From: Actinomadura physcomitrii
GTDB lineage: Bacteria; Actinomycetota; Actinomycetes; Streptosporangiales; Streptosporangiaceae
Length of the DNA: 64,000 nt
Direction: 5' to 3'
Assembly (NCBI RefSeq): GCF_008923205.2
Contig: NZ_WBMS02000001.1
Span: 137,893 to 201,892 of the forward strand
Part shown: positions 55,185 through 64,000 of the stretch, piece by piece
Position numbering within the stretch: position 1 is the stretch's first letter
Layout: the number at the start of each line of letters is the position of its first letter
The notes under the pieces: generated by a model
Told to the model about the DNA's origin: nothing
The model's database searches: none
What the model saw: the letters and a program-made list of their open reading frames with translations, nothing else
Translations under genes and position numbers: made by a program

Positions 55185-56228
55185 ATGGCCGAACTCGTCA
55201 CCGGCGAGGCCGTCGCGCTCGACATCCGGGTCGCGCGGCTGGCCAGCCGGGGCTGTGCCCTGCTGCTGGACCTGATGTTCCAGCTCATCCTGCTGAACGT
55301 CGCCGTCTACGTGACGGGCCTGACGGCCCTGGTCGCCGACGAGGCGTGGACCATCGGGCTGTCCCTGGTCGCCGTCGTCGCCGTGATGGTCGGCTACCCG
55401 TGCGCGTTCGAGACCCTCTCCAGGGGGCGGACGCTCGGGAAGATGGCCCTGCGGATCCGGGTGGTGGCCGACGACGGAGGCCCGATCAGGTTCCGGCAGG
55501 CGCTCGTGCGCGCGCTCGCCGGGTTCATCGAGTTCTGGACGCTCTACGGCGCGCCCGCCCTGATCACCTCGTTCTGCAACCGGCGCGGGAAGCGCCTCGG
55601 CGACCTGTTCGCCGGGACGATCGTCATCCAGGAGCGGATCCCGTCGTCCGGCCTCTTCGGCCCCGTCGCCGTCATGCCCCCGCAGCTCGCCTGGTGGGCG
55701 CGGTCGCTGGAGATCTCCATGCTCTCGGACGAGCTGGCGATGACGGCCCGCCAGTACCTGTCGCGGTTCTGGGAGTTGCTGCCGGAGGTCCGGGACTCTC
55801 TGGGCCAGCGCATAGCGGCCCAGGTCGTCGCCGCGATCAGCCCGCCGCCGCCTCCGGGCGTCCGCCCGGAGATCCTGCTGTCCGCCGTCCTGGCGGAACG
55901 CCGCCACCGAGAGGAGTGGCGGCTGGCACAGCGCCGGGCGCGCCGCCTGCGCCGCAGCGGGCGGACGGACTGGGCGCAGCCTCCTGCTCCCGGCGCCGTC
56001 CCTATACCCGTCCCGGCGATGGCCACGGCCGGAGCAGGCCAGCCTCCCCCGCCCGGGTGGCAGGGACCTCCTGCCGGTCCGCCGTGGAGGCCCGGCCCTT
56101 ACCCGACGGGTCCTTATCCCACAGGCGCTTATCCGGCCGCCCCTTACCCGACCGGCTCGTACCCGTATCCGGCGCAGGGCGTGCCGCCAAGTGCCTACCC
56201 CAACAACGGCGTACAGCCGGGCCGGTAG
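55185..56228 (+). CDS. RDD-family membrane protein with PYPTG-repeat tail
   Basis: 347 residues. RDD domain (about 8-170) with the name-giving Arg/Asp residues at VARLASRGCALLLDLMFQ and RGKRLGDLFAGTIVI; three transmembrane helices. The C-terminal 70 residues are Pro/Gly/Tyr-rich with tandem PYPTG units. ATG at 55185 with GGAGG eight bases upstream. RDD proteins next to SpoIIM are conserved in actinobacteria; possible transport or scaffold role. Confidence 0.9.
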   Translation: MAELVTGEAVALDIRVARLASRGCALLLDLMFQLILLNVAVYVTGLTALVADEAWTIGLSLVAVVAVMVGYPCAFETLSRGRTLGKMALRIRVVADDGGPIRFRQALVRALAGFIEFWTLYGAPALITSFCNRRGKRLGDLFAGTIVIQERIPSSGLFGPVAVMPPQLAWWARSLEISMLSDELAMTARQYLSRFWELLPEVRDSLGQRIAAQVVAAISPPPPPGVRPEILLSAVLAERRHREEWRLAQRRARRLRRSGRTDWAQPPAPGAVPIPVPAMATAGAGQPPPPGWQGPPAGPPWRPGPYPTGPYPTGAYPAAPYPTGSYPYPAQGVPPSAYPNNGVQPGR

Positions 56229-56269
56229 CCGAACCTTCCACTGGGCCGCGCCCCATCGGAGTGCGCCGG

Positions 56270-57526
56270 TCAGCGGCCGACGTGGTGCGGGGTGCGGCTG
56301 CGGCCCGGCTCAGTCGAGCCCGCGGACGTCCCGCGCCGTTCGAGCCGGACGAGCGCGACCAGCGCGGCGAGCGCGAGCACCGCGACGGCCGCGGTGAACG
56401 CCACGGCGGCGCCGCGCAGCCCGAGCACCTGGGCGGCGACCCCGACGAGGATCACCGGCAGGGAGATCCCCGCGTAGGCGGTGAGGAAGAAGCTCGACAC
56501 CGTCTGGGCGCGCTGCGCGGCCTGGGTGCCCGCCGTGATGGCGGCCAGCCCGGCGCGGAAGCCTAGGCTCTGCCCCAGGCCCGCCACGACGGTCCCGGTG
56601 ACGAGGAGGGGAAGGGACTCGGCCAGGAGCGCGCCCGCGATGGCGGCGAGCCCGGCGATGAGCACCGCGCAGCCCGCGGGCAGGGCGATCCTCTCCGGCA
56701 CTTTGGCGAACACCACCTGCCCCACGGTGGACGCGCCGAACATGGCGAACACCACGGCGCCCGCCAAGGCGCGGTCGGGGCGGTGCAGCACGTTGACGAG
56801 GATCCCCGGCGCGACCGCCGTGACGAGGCCGAAGACGGCGAACGCGGAGAACGCCGCGATGGCGGCGGGCACGAACACCGGCCGCACCTCCGCCGGCACG
56901 GCCGGGCGCTGCGCGCGCGGCCACACGAGCCGGCGGCCCCGCACCGTCTCCGGTGCGGCCAGCACCGCCACCAGCGCGAGCGCCAGCACCACGAGGTCCA
57001 CCACGAACGGCAGGGCCAGCGGATGGGGCGCGTACTCGGCGAGGAGCCCGGCGAGCAGCGGGCCGCTGCCGAGCCCGAACATGTTGACGGCCGCCGCGAG
57101 CAGCGCCGCCGCGCCACGGCGCTCGGGGCGGACGAGTTCGACCAGCGTGACGGTCCCGGTGGCGGTGACGACGCCCGCGGACAGGCCGGACAGCACCCGC
57201 GCCGCGAGCAGGACCGGGACGTCCTCGGCCACCAGGTAGACCACAGCCGCGAGCATCGACACCGCGACGCCGGCGAGCATCACGCGGCGGCGGCCGAGCG
57301 CGTCCGACGACCGCCCGAACAGCAACGCGAACATAACCCCCGCGGCGTAGACGGCGAAGACGACGGTCGTGACGAGGCTGCCGAAGCCGAGATGCCGCTG
57401 GTAGATGGGGTACAGCGGCGTCGCGAGCGTGGTGCCGAGCATGACGGCCCAGAAGGCGTACGCCATGCACGCCGGGCCGATGACCCTACGCAGGTGCCGC
57501 CCCGAACCGTGCCCCCGAATCCCCAT
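56270..57526 (-). CDS. Major facilitator superfamily transporter
   Basis: 418 residues, twelve transmembrane helices. MFS motif A between helices 2 and 3 is GRSSDALGRRRVM; TGTVTLVELVRPERRG and helix-5 motif GLGSGPLLAGLLAEYAP follow, as in drug-efflux-type (DHA1) members. Substrate unknown. The ATG at 57526 has AAGGAG seven bases upstream. It lies 57 bp downstream of the uncharacterised gene and might be the end of an ahcY-led transcript. Confidence 0.92.
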   Translation of the reverse strand: MGIRGHGSGRHLRRVIGPACMAYAFWAVMLGTTLATPLYPIYQRHLGFGSLVTTVVFAVYAAGVMFALLFGRSSDALGRRRVMLAGVAVSMLAAVVYLVAEDVPVLLAARVLSGLSAGVVTATGTVTLVELVRPERRGAAALLAAAVNMFGLGSGPLLAGLLAEYAPHPLALPFVVDLVVLALALVAVLAAPETVRGRRLVWPRAQRPAVPAEVRPVFVPAAIAAFSAFAVFGLVTAVAPGILVNVLHRPDRALAGAVVFAMFGASTVGQVVFAKVPERIALPAGCAVLIAGLAAIAGALLAESLPLLVTGTVVAGLGQSLGFRAGLAAITAGTQAAQRAQTVSSFFLTAYAGISLPVILVGVAAQVLGLRGAAVAFTAAVAVLALAALVALVRLERRGTSAGSTEPGRSRTPHHVGR

Positions 57527-57583
57527 CAATCCTCTCCTTCCACCCGAATCACCCTTCCCAGTGCCACGGGGTCGAACATCTGG

Positions 57584-58162
57584 TCAGGCCCGCAGGTTCG
57601 GTGGTGAGTCCAGGTCGGTGAGTTCCACACCGGGAGCCGCCACAGCGATGTCACCGGCCAGATAGAGCGACTCCACCTCGCCAGTCGACAGGTCGGTGAT
57701 CTGGTATTCCGAGACGGGCAGCGGCTCCGTCTCGGTCTCGTAAGGGGTCGTCCCGCACCGGCGCCACCGCCACGACACCGATAGCGCCGACAGCGACGTC
57801 CCGCTCAATCGGACGAGACGCACATCGGCCTCGGCGCCCTCGTCCAGTTCCAGGGAACGCGCCACCGCGACGAGGAATCCCGGCGAGCCCGACACGAAGC
57901 CCGACGCCCGATCCCCGTGCTCGGTGCGGTCCTCTCCGGCCGCGCGCACCCACGCCAGTTCGGACCCGGTCAGCCCGCCGCGCAGCCACCAGCCCGGGGT
58001 GACGACCTCGACGCGGATCTGCCGCCAGCGCGCGTCCACGACGAGGTCCAGCCGGACGCCGTCGTCGCGCCGGGACGTGTAGCGCCAGCCGCCGGGCCCG
58101 GGAGCGCACTGGAAGCGCTCCTCGATCCCGTCGTCGAGATGCAGGTACGCCCCGGACGGCAC
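57584..58162 (-). CDS. Uncharacterised protein coupled to the second AhcY
   Basis: 192 residues, beta-rich and soluble, no membrane segment. It starts GAYLHLDDGIEERFQCAPGPGGWRYTS and has the look of a lipocalin-like or glycolipid-binding beta protein (alternating strands LDLVVDARWRQIRVEVVTPGWWL, CGTTPYETETEP), but I cannot place it in a family. The GTG start is only 3 bp after the stop of the S-adenosylhomocysteine hydrolase paralogue, so the two are almost certainly co-translated; this suggests a shared role. Confidence 0.78.
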   Translation of the reverse strand: MPSGAYLHLDDGIEERFQCAPGPGGWRYTSRRDDGVRLDLVVDARWRQIRVEVVTPGWWLRGGLTGSELAWVRAAGEDRTEHGDRASGFVSGSPGFLVAVARSLELDEGAEADVRLVRLSGTSLSALSVSWRWRRCGTTPYETETEPLPVSEYQITDLSTGEVESLYLAGDIAVAAPGVELTDLDSPPNLRA

Positions 58163-58165
58163 GGG

Positions 58166-59422
58166 TCAGGACCCGATGCGCCAGGAGTGCAGGTAGTCCT
58201 CCTGGTCCGGGGTGAGCAGGTCGATGGAGATGGCCATGGACGCCAGCTTGAGCCGGGCCACCTCCGTGTCGATGTCCTTGGGGACGTCGTGGACGGCCGC
58301 GGGCAGCGACGCGTGCGCAGTCGCGAGCCACGCGCACGTGAGGGCCTGGTCGGCGAAGGACATGTCCATCACCGCGGCGGGATGCCCCTCGGCGGCCGCC
58401 AGGTTGACCAGGCGCCCCTCCGCCAGCAGGACCAGGCGCCGGCCGTCGGCCAGGACGTACTCGTCCGCCTGCGGGCGCACGCCGTGGTGGACGGCGACCG
58501 CCATCTCCTCCAGGGCGCGCACGTCGATCTCGACGTCGAAATGGCCGGAGTTCGCGAGGATCGCGCCGTCCTTCATCAGCGCGAGGTGCTCGGCGTTCAC
58601 CACGTCGCGGTTGCCGGTGACCGTGATGAACACGTCGCCGTCCGCCGCCGCCTCCGCCATCGGCTGCACGGCGAAGCCCTGCAGCGCCGCGTCCAGCGCC
58701 TTCACGGGGTCGATCTCCGTGATGACCACGCGGGCGCCCAGTCCCCGCGCGCGCTCGGCGAGGCCCCGACCGCAGTAGCCGAAGCCCGCGATGACCACCG
58801 TCTTGCCCGCCAGGAGCGTGTTGGTCGCGCGCACGATGCCGTCCAGCGTCGACTGCCCGGTGCCGTAGCGGTTGTCGAACATGTGCTTCGTATCGGTGTC
58901 GTTCACCGCGACCATGGGAAACCGGAGGGCGCCCTCACGGGCCATCTGGTGCAGGCGGATGACGCCCGTCGTCGTCTGCTCGCAGCCCGCCTTCACCGTG
59001 GGCAGCAGATCAGTGCGTTCTATGTGGAGCGTGTTGACGAGGTCGCAGCCGTCATCCAGCACGAGATCGGGACCGGTCTCCAGAGCCTGGTGGATGTGCG
59101 CGTAGTAGCCCTCACGGTCGATGCCCGCGCGCGCGAAGACCTCCGTGCCGTCCTCCTGCACCAGCGCGGCGGCCGTGTCGTCCTGCGTGGACAGCGGGTT
59201 CGACGACGCGAGCGCCACGCTCGCCCCGCCCGCCTGCAAGGTCCGGATCAGGCAGGCCGTCTCCGTCGTGATGTGCATGCACGCCGCGATGCGCAACCCG
59301 TCCAGCGGACGCTCCCTGGCGAACCGCTCCCGGATCTGCCGCAGCACCGGCATGCTCCGGTCGGCCCACTCGATCCGCTTGACGCCCTCGTACGCCAGCG
59401 ACACATCCGCGATATCGCTCAT
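58166..59422 (-). CDS. Second S-adenosylhomocysteine hydrolase, short archaeal/thermophile-like form
   Basis: 418 residues, lacking the 40-60-residue insert of bacterial AhcY. Signatures: SSNPLSTQDDTAAAL (bacterial form has [13 protein letters not shown]), DDGCDLVNTLH, ETTTG-type loop GCEQTTTGV, NAD loop VIAGFGYCGRGLAERARGLGARVVITEIDP. These are the features of archaeal and Thermotoga enzymes; some archaeal members prefer S-inosylhomocysteine. It is 68 bp downstream of the canonical ahcY. It may act on a related nucleoside, or duplicate the reaction. Confidence 0.9.
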   Translation of the reverse strand: MSDIADVSLAYEGVKRIEWADRSMPVLRQIRERFARERPLDGLRIAACMHITTETACLIRTLQAGGASVALASSNPLSTQDDTAAALVQEDGTEVFARAGIDREGYYAHIHQALETGPDLVLDDGCDLVNTLHIERTDLLPTVKAGCEQTTTGVIRLHQMAREGALRFPMVAVNDTDTKHMFDNRYGTGQSTLDGIVRATNTLLAGKTVVIAGFGYCGRGLAERARGLGARVVITEIDPVKALDAALQGFAVQPMAEAAADGDVFITVTGNRDVVNAEHLALMKDGAILANSGHFDVEIDVRALEEMAVAVHHGVRPQADEYVLADGRRLVLLAEGRLVNLAAAEGHPAAVMDMSFADQALTCAWLATAHASLPAAVHDVPKDIDTEVARLKLASMAISIDLLTPDQEDYLHSWRIGS

Positions 59423-59490
59423 CCGTCCCCCTCAAGGCACAAACCGCCGCACGGCCCGGGGCCGTGCGGCGGTCCGAACGCTACAGGCGA

Positions 59491-60921
<1,431 letters not shown>

Positions 60922-60950
60922 GCTTTCGTTGCTCCTTGTCTGCTTGCTCG

Positions 60951-60998
60951 CAGCAGGGTCCGCCTTGCAGCAGGTCCGCCCGTGCGCGGCAGGTCCGT
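60951..60998. repeat. Three imperfect repeats in the ahcY leader
   Basis: GCAGCAGG(G)TCCGCC-like units at 60951-60964, 60967-60980 and 60986-60998 (plus strand), spaced 16-19 bp, just upstream of the ahcY ribosome site. Confidence 0.5.
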
Positions 60999-61106
60999 TG
61001 GCGCCCGCGGGCCGCGTCGTTCGTCCGCGAGGACCGGCCCCGCGGGCCGGCCGACCCGGCCGAGTCTACGGGCGGGGACGGTCCCGAGGCACGGTCGGGG
61101 GCGCAT

Positions 61107-61128
61107 TTCTGACACAGATTTGTCAGAA
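61107..61128. promoter_or_regulatory. MerR-type operator palindrome
   Basis: TTCTGACA-CAGATT-TGTCAGAA, perfect 8-bp arms with a 6-bp spacer, ending nine bases before the MerR start. Likely the regulator's own operator; it lies in the divergent ahcY/merR region. Confidence 0.65.
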
Positions 61129-61136
61129 TCGACGGT

Positions 61137-61520
61137 ATGCGCATCACGGAGGCCGCCCGGCGGCTCGGCACCTCGCCCCGCATGCTCCGCTACCGCGAGA
61201 CGCTCGGGCTGCTGCCCGCGACCCGCGACACCGCGCCGGCCTCCCCCGGCACCGGACGGAGCGGCGGGACCGGACGCGGCGGCGGGCACCGCCGGTTCGG
61301 CGACGCGGAGCTGCGCGCCGTCGCGCTCGCGCTGGCGCTGGAGAAGCGCTACGACATCGGTCCCGCCGAGCTGGCGTTCGGGCTGCGCGTCCTCGCCGAA
61401 CCGCAGGTCCAGGCGCACGTCCGCGAGCTGGGCGAACGCATCGGACGGCTGTCCGCGCCGCCCGCGCGGGCGCTCGACTTCGAGAAGGAGAAGGCGCTGC
61501 GGCTGCTGCGCCGCCGGTAG
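61137..61520 (+). CDS. Short MerR-family transcriptional regulator
   Basis: 127 residues. N-terminal MerR winged helix (MRITEAARRLGTSPRMLRYRETLGLLPATR) interrupted by a Gly/Arg/Thr-rich loop of about 20 residues (about 37-56) before the HRRFGDAELRAVALALALEKRYDIG wing and a coiled-coil dimerisation helix. No effector domain or Cys cluster follows, so the signal is unknown. Its perfect palindrome upstream suggests autoregulation and possibly control of ahcY, 216 bp away. Confidence 0.88.
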   Translation: MRITEAARRLGTSPRMLRYRETLGLLPATRDTAPASPGTGRSGGTGRGGGHRRFGDAELRAVALALALEKRYDIGPAELAFGLRVLAEPQVQAHVRELGERIGRLSAPPARALDFEKEKALRLLRRR

Positions 61521-61584
61521 CGGCCGGCTCACGTTCCGTCGGCGGCACCCACTACCATCCCGCTGGACGGACGGGAGACGGCGC

Positions 61585-62070
61585 GTGAAGAACTGGCTCT
61601 ACGGGGTGCTCGGCCTCGTGCTCGGCATCGGACTGTTCGCGGGCGGCCTGGCGTCGATGCCCGGCGGCACGGTGAAGTGCGGCGAGCGGGTGATGTCGCC
61701 TGGCGACACGTGCACGACGCTCCGGAACGGGCGCGCCACCAACCGGTCCTACGACGAGCAGAAGTCCAAGGACGGCCGCGAGGCGGTCATCATGATGATC
61801 GTCGGCCCGTTGCTGGCGATCGGCTGCGGCGTGCTGTTCCTCGGCCCGGCCCTCACGCGCCGCCGCAAGGGCGCGGCGTACGCGGCCGGCCCCGCCCCCG
61901 GCCACGGATACCCGGGCCCCGCCGGCCCCGGCCACGGCGGCCCGCCACCCGCATACCCGCCACCCGCATACCCGCCACCTGCGTACCCGCCCGCACCGCC
62001 CCCGCCCGGCTACCCGCCCGCACCGCCCGCCCAGCCGTACGGCCCGCCGGGCCCGTACCCGCCCGCCTGA
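61585..62070 (+). CDS. Small membrane protein with proline-rich tail
   Basis: 161 residues: transmembrane helix near 5-23, an external loop with two Cys (VKCGERVMSPGDTCTT), a second helix near 76-94, then a Pro/Tyr/Gly tail with three tandem AYPPP units. GTG start has GGGAG nine bases upstream. Similar actinomycete proteins are common; function unknown. It lies 64 bp after merR on the same strand. Confidence 0.78.
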   Translation: MKNWLYGVLGLVLGIGLFAGGLASMPGGTVKCGERVMSPGDTCTTLRNGRATNRSYDEQKSKDGREAVIMMIVGPLLAIGCGVLFLGPALTRRRKGAAYAAGPAPGHGYPGPAGPGHGGPPPAYPPPAYPPPAYPPAPPPPGYPPAPPAQPYGPPGPYPPA

Positions 62071-62094
62071 CGCGGCGGCCCGGCCGGCCCCTGA

Positions 62095-62766
62095 TCAGGT
62101 CGCGTTCTCTCCGGGGACGACGACGCCGGACTCGTAGGCGAGCATGACGGCCTGGGCGCGGTCGCGCAGGCCGAGCTTGGTGAAGACGCGCGCCACGTGC
62201 GTCTTCACCGTGTGCTCGCTGACCACGAGGCGGGCGGCGATCTCGGCGTTCGACAGCCCGCCCGCGATCAGCACGAGCACCTCGTTCTCCCGCGCCGTCA
62301 GCGTGGCCAGCTCCGACGGCGCCTGCGGCCGGTTGCGCCGCTGCTTGGTGAACTCCCGGATCAGCCGCCCGGTGACCTGCGGCGCCAGCAGCGAGTCGCC
62401 GCGCGCGACGACCCGGACCGCGGAGACCAGCTCGTCGGCGGTCGCGTCCTTGAGCAGGAACCCGGACGCGCCGACGGCCAGCGCCTCGTAGACGTACTCG
62501 TCCACGTCGAAGGTGGTCAGCACGAGGACGCGGACGCCCTCGGAGCCGGGCCGCGCGAGGATCCGGCGGGTCGCCTCGATGCCGTCCATGCCGGGCATCC
62601 GGATGTCCATGACGACGACGTCGGGGCGGTTCCGCTCGGCGAGCGCGACGGCCTGCCGCCCGTCGCCGGCCTCGCCGACGACGGTGATGTCGTCCTGCGC
62701 GTCGAGCAGCGCGGCGAACCCGGCGCGGACGATGGTCTGGTCGTCCGCCACCAGCACCCGGATCAC
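62095..62766 (-). CDS. NarL/LuxR-family response regulator
   Basis: 223 residues: receiver (VLVADDQTIVRAGF, phospho-Asp in VVVMDIRMPGMDG, LLKDATADELV) and LuxR-type helix-turn-helix (LTARENEVLVLIAGGLSNAEIAARLVVSEHTVKTHVARVF). It lies 36 bp downstream of the sensor kinase gene, forming a two-component pair. GTG start. Confidence 0.95.
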   Translation of the reverse strand: MIRVLVADDQTIVRAGFAALLDAQDDITVVGEAGDGRQAVALAERNRPDVVVMDIRMPGMDGIEATRRILARPGSEGVRVLVLTTFDVDEYVYEALAVGASGFLLKDATADELVSAVRVVARGDSLLAPQVTGRLIREFTKQRRNRPQAPSELATLTARENEVLVLIAGGLSNAEIAARLVVSEHTVKTHVARVFTKLGLRDRAQAVMLAYESGVVVPGENAT

Positions 62767-62802
62767 CGGCGGGGCTCCGTCCCGGGGCGGGCGAGAGCGC
62801 GG

Positions 62803-64000
62803 TCAGCGGCGGCCGGGGGGCGCCTCGGAACCGTGTCCACTGGTGGAATTCCCCTCCCTCGTGAGCGGCAGTTCGGCCTCCACCAGGAACCCGCCGTCGG
62901 TGGCCGGGCCGGCGGAGAACCGTCCGCCCAGCATGGTCGCACGTTCCCGCATGCCGACGAGACCATGTCCGCCGCCCGGTCCGCCGCCCGGTCCGCCGCC
63001 CGGTCCGCCGGGCCGCGGCGGGGCGCCCTCCAGCCGGGTCGGACCGGCCGGGCCGCCGCCGGCCGGGTCCAGTACCGCGGTACGCGCGGCGGGATCGTCA
63101 CGGTTCAGCACCCGCGTCGACCCGGCGGAACCCTCGTCGCGGACCCGCACCGCGAGCCGGTCCGGCAGGAAGGTGAGGTCGACGTGCACACCGGCGCCGG
63201 GCGCGTGCCGCCGCGCGTTCGTCAAGGCCTCCTGGACGATCCGGTACGCCGACAGCTCCACGGTCGTGGACAGCGCGCGCGGGTCGCCGTGCACGGCGAG
63301 GTCGACGGCGCCGCCCGCGCCGCGGTGCTGCTCGATGAGGTCGGGGAGCCGGTCGAGGCGGGGCTGCGGGGAGTTCGCGGCGTCCGGTTCCGGCTTGGCG
63401 TCGGCGCGCAGCACGCTGAGCAGCCGGCGCATCTCGACCAGCGCGTCCCGGGCCGTCTTGGCGATCTCGGTGTAGCCGGCGCGGGCCTCGGGCGACAGGT
63501 CGTCCATCGTGTACGGGGCGGTCTCCGCCTGCACGGCGATCATGGAGACGGAGTGCGCGACGACGTCGTGCAGCTCGCGGGCGATGCGGGCGCGCTCGCG
63601 CATGACGGCCTGCTCGCGCTGGACGGCGGTGAGCCGGGTCAGGGTCTCGTTGGTGCGCTCCTCCGCCTCCGCCTCGGTGCGGCCCGCGGACTCGACGGCG
63701 CGGCGCGCGTCGCCGAGGCCGATGGCGGCCAGCACGGCGACGACCGCGGCGGGCCAGGGGACGTCGTCGAGCGTGCCCGTGGCGAGGTAGACGACGGCGA
63801 CGGTGGCGACGCTCCCGGCCGCGAGAACGCCCGCGGACTGCCGGGGCAGCTGCCGGCCGAGCGCGTACAGCGTGTAGAGCGCGGCGAACGCGGTGGTGAT
63901 CAGCAGCTGCTGGCCGGTGAGCAGCCCGGCCGCGAACGCGCCGAGGACGACGGCCGCGACGGGCCGCAGGTTCTCGCGGCGCCAGACGAGCGGGACCGTC
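62803..64000 (-). CDS. NarL-type sensor histidine kinase, 5' end beyond window
   Basis: The frame is open from the right edge; about 398 codons are present. Two or three transmembrane helices (AAVVLGAFAAGLLTGQQLL, AALYTLYAL, VATVAVVYLA) precede a HisKA_3 domain with ARIARELHDVVAHSVS and a HATPase with IVQEALTNARRHAPGA and GHGLVGMRERATMLGG. Between the N box region and GHGL there is a Gly/Pro insertion with three GGPG repeats. It pairs with the adjacent LuxR regulator. Signal unknown. Confidence 0.93.
   Translation of the reverse strand, partial: TVPLVWRRENLRPVAAVVLGAFAAGLLTGQQLLITTAFAALYTLYALGRQLPRQSAGVLAAGSVATVAVVYLATGTLDDVPWPAAVVAVLAAIGLGDARRAVESAGRTEAEAEERTNETLTRLTAVQREQAVMRERARIARELHDVVAHSVSMIAVQAETAPYTMDDLSPEARAGYTEIAKTARDALVEMRRLLSVLRADAKPEPDAANSPQPRLDRLPDLIEQHRGAGGAVDLAVHGDPRALSTTVELSAYRIVQEALTNARRHAPGAGVHVDLTFLPDRLAVRVRDEGSAGSTRVLNRDDPAARTAVLDPAGGGPAGPTRLEGAPPRPGGPGGGPGGGPGGGHGLVGMRERATMLGGRFSAGPATDGGFLVEAELPLTREGNSTSGHGSEAPPGRR

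Noticed and set aside
60922-61020. S-adenosylhomocysteine riboswitch upstream of ahcY
   Set aside because: The leader lacks the characteristic GAGGAGCGCTGC and GCCAGGCTCG blocks I associate with that riboswitch; only simple repeats are seen.
62940-63010. CRISPR-like short repeats
   Set aside because: The 12-bp units are contiguous and in frame within the kinase gene, with no spacers.

Overview
The window is very GC-rich DNA from an actinomycete, most likely a Streptosporangiales/Thermomonosporaceae-type organism (Actinomadura-like; this placement is inference). The signs are the GC-saturated third codon positions, frequent GTG and TTG starts, the MtrAB-LpqB system, a DasR-controlled GlcNAc phosphotransferase system, DUF397/XRE/ATPase regulatory genes, a large NAD-dependent glutamate dehydrogenase and SpoIIM/RDD/MoxR neighbours. 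No tRNA, rRNA, insertion sequence, prophage or CRISPR array is visible.

Region by region. 1-10.6 kb: the N-terminal two thirds of NAD-glutamate dehydrogenase (runs off the left edge), a membrane Ser/Thr kinase, acetoacetyl-CoA synthetase, a HAD protein, delta-1-pyrroline-5-carboxylate dehydrogenase and a Uma2-type protein, all on the minus strand; mostly carbon and amino-acid catabolism. 10.9-13.5 kb: an accessory WhiJ/AbaA-like locus. It holds a frameshifted XRE/DUF5753 regulator, four small DUF397 genes made by tandem duplication of a pair, a divergent anti-sigma-like ATPase, and a small orphan protein. The divergent promoter carries a duplicated composite element. 13.5-16 kb: a DUF6912-like protein, then a HAD phosphatase divergent from an acyl-CoA dehydrogenase. 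16-24.4 kb: cell-wall recycling and synthesis (murQ-murR divergent from an N-acetylhexosamine kinase, a class A penicillin-binding protein, a NagZ-like GH3 lipoprotein, a small lipoprotein).

24.4-32.6 kb: a compact GlcNAc/PTS regulon. nagA, a SIS-type deaminase, EIIB, EIIA, a HAD phosphatase, ptsH and ptsI run left; dasR and EIIC run right; two DasR-box palindromes lie between them. Together with murQ/nagK this routes extracellular and wall-derived amino sugars into fructose-6-phosphate. 32.4-35 kb: a second accessory patch with an HATPase protein and a UTRA-only/GntR pair.

35-64 kb: a block whose gene order resembles the conserved actinobacterial core: Rv3235-like, secA, a small membrane protein, a YcaQ-like glycosylase, a LuxR response regulator, hpf with a long structured leader (candidate raiA-type RNA), comF, lpqB-mtrB-mtrA, a membrane protein/DUF4129/DUF4350/MoxR/DUF58 operon, spoIIM, RDD protein, MFS transporter, two different S-adenosylhomocysteine hydrolases, a MerR regulator with its palindromic operator, and a LuxR response regulator with a sensor kinase that runs off the right edge.

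The observations most worth a second look are the hpf leader, the DUF397/XRE locus with its duplicated operator and frameshift, the twin DasR boxes, the archaeal-like second AhcY, the low-complexity insertion in the NagK-like kinase, and the HAD protein whose nucleophile position is Asn.
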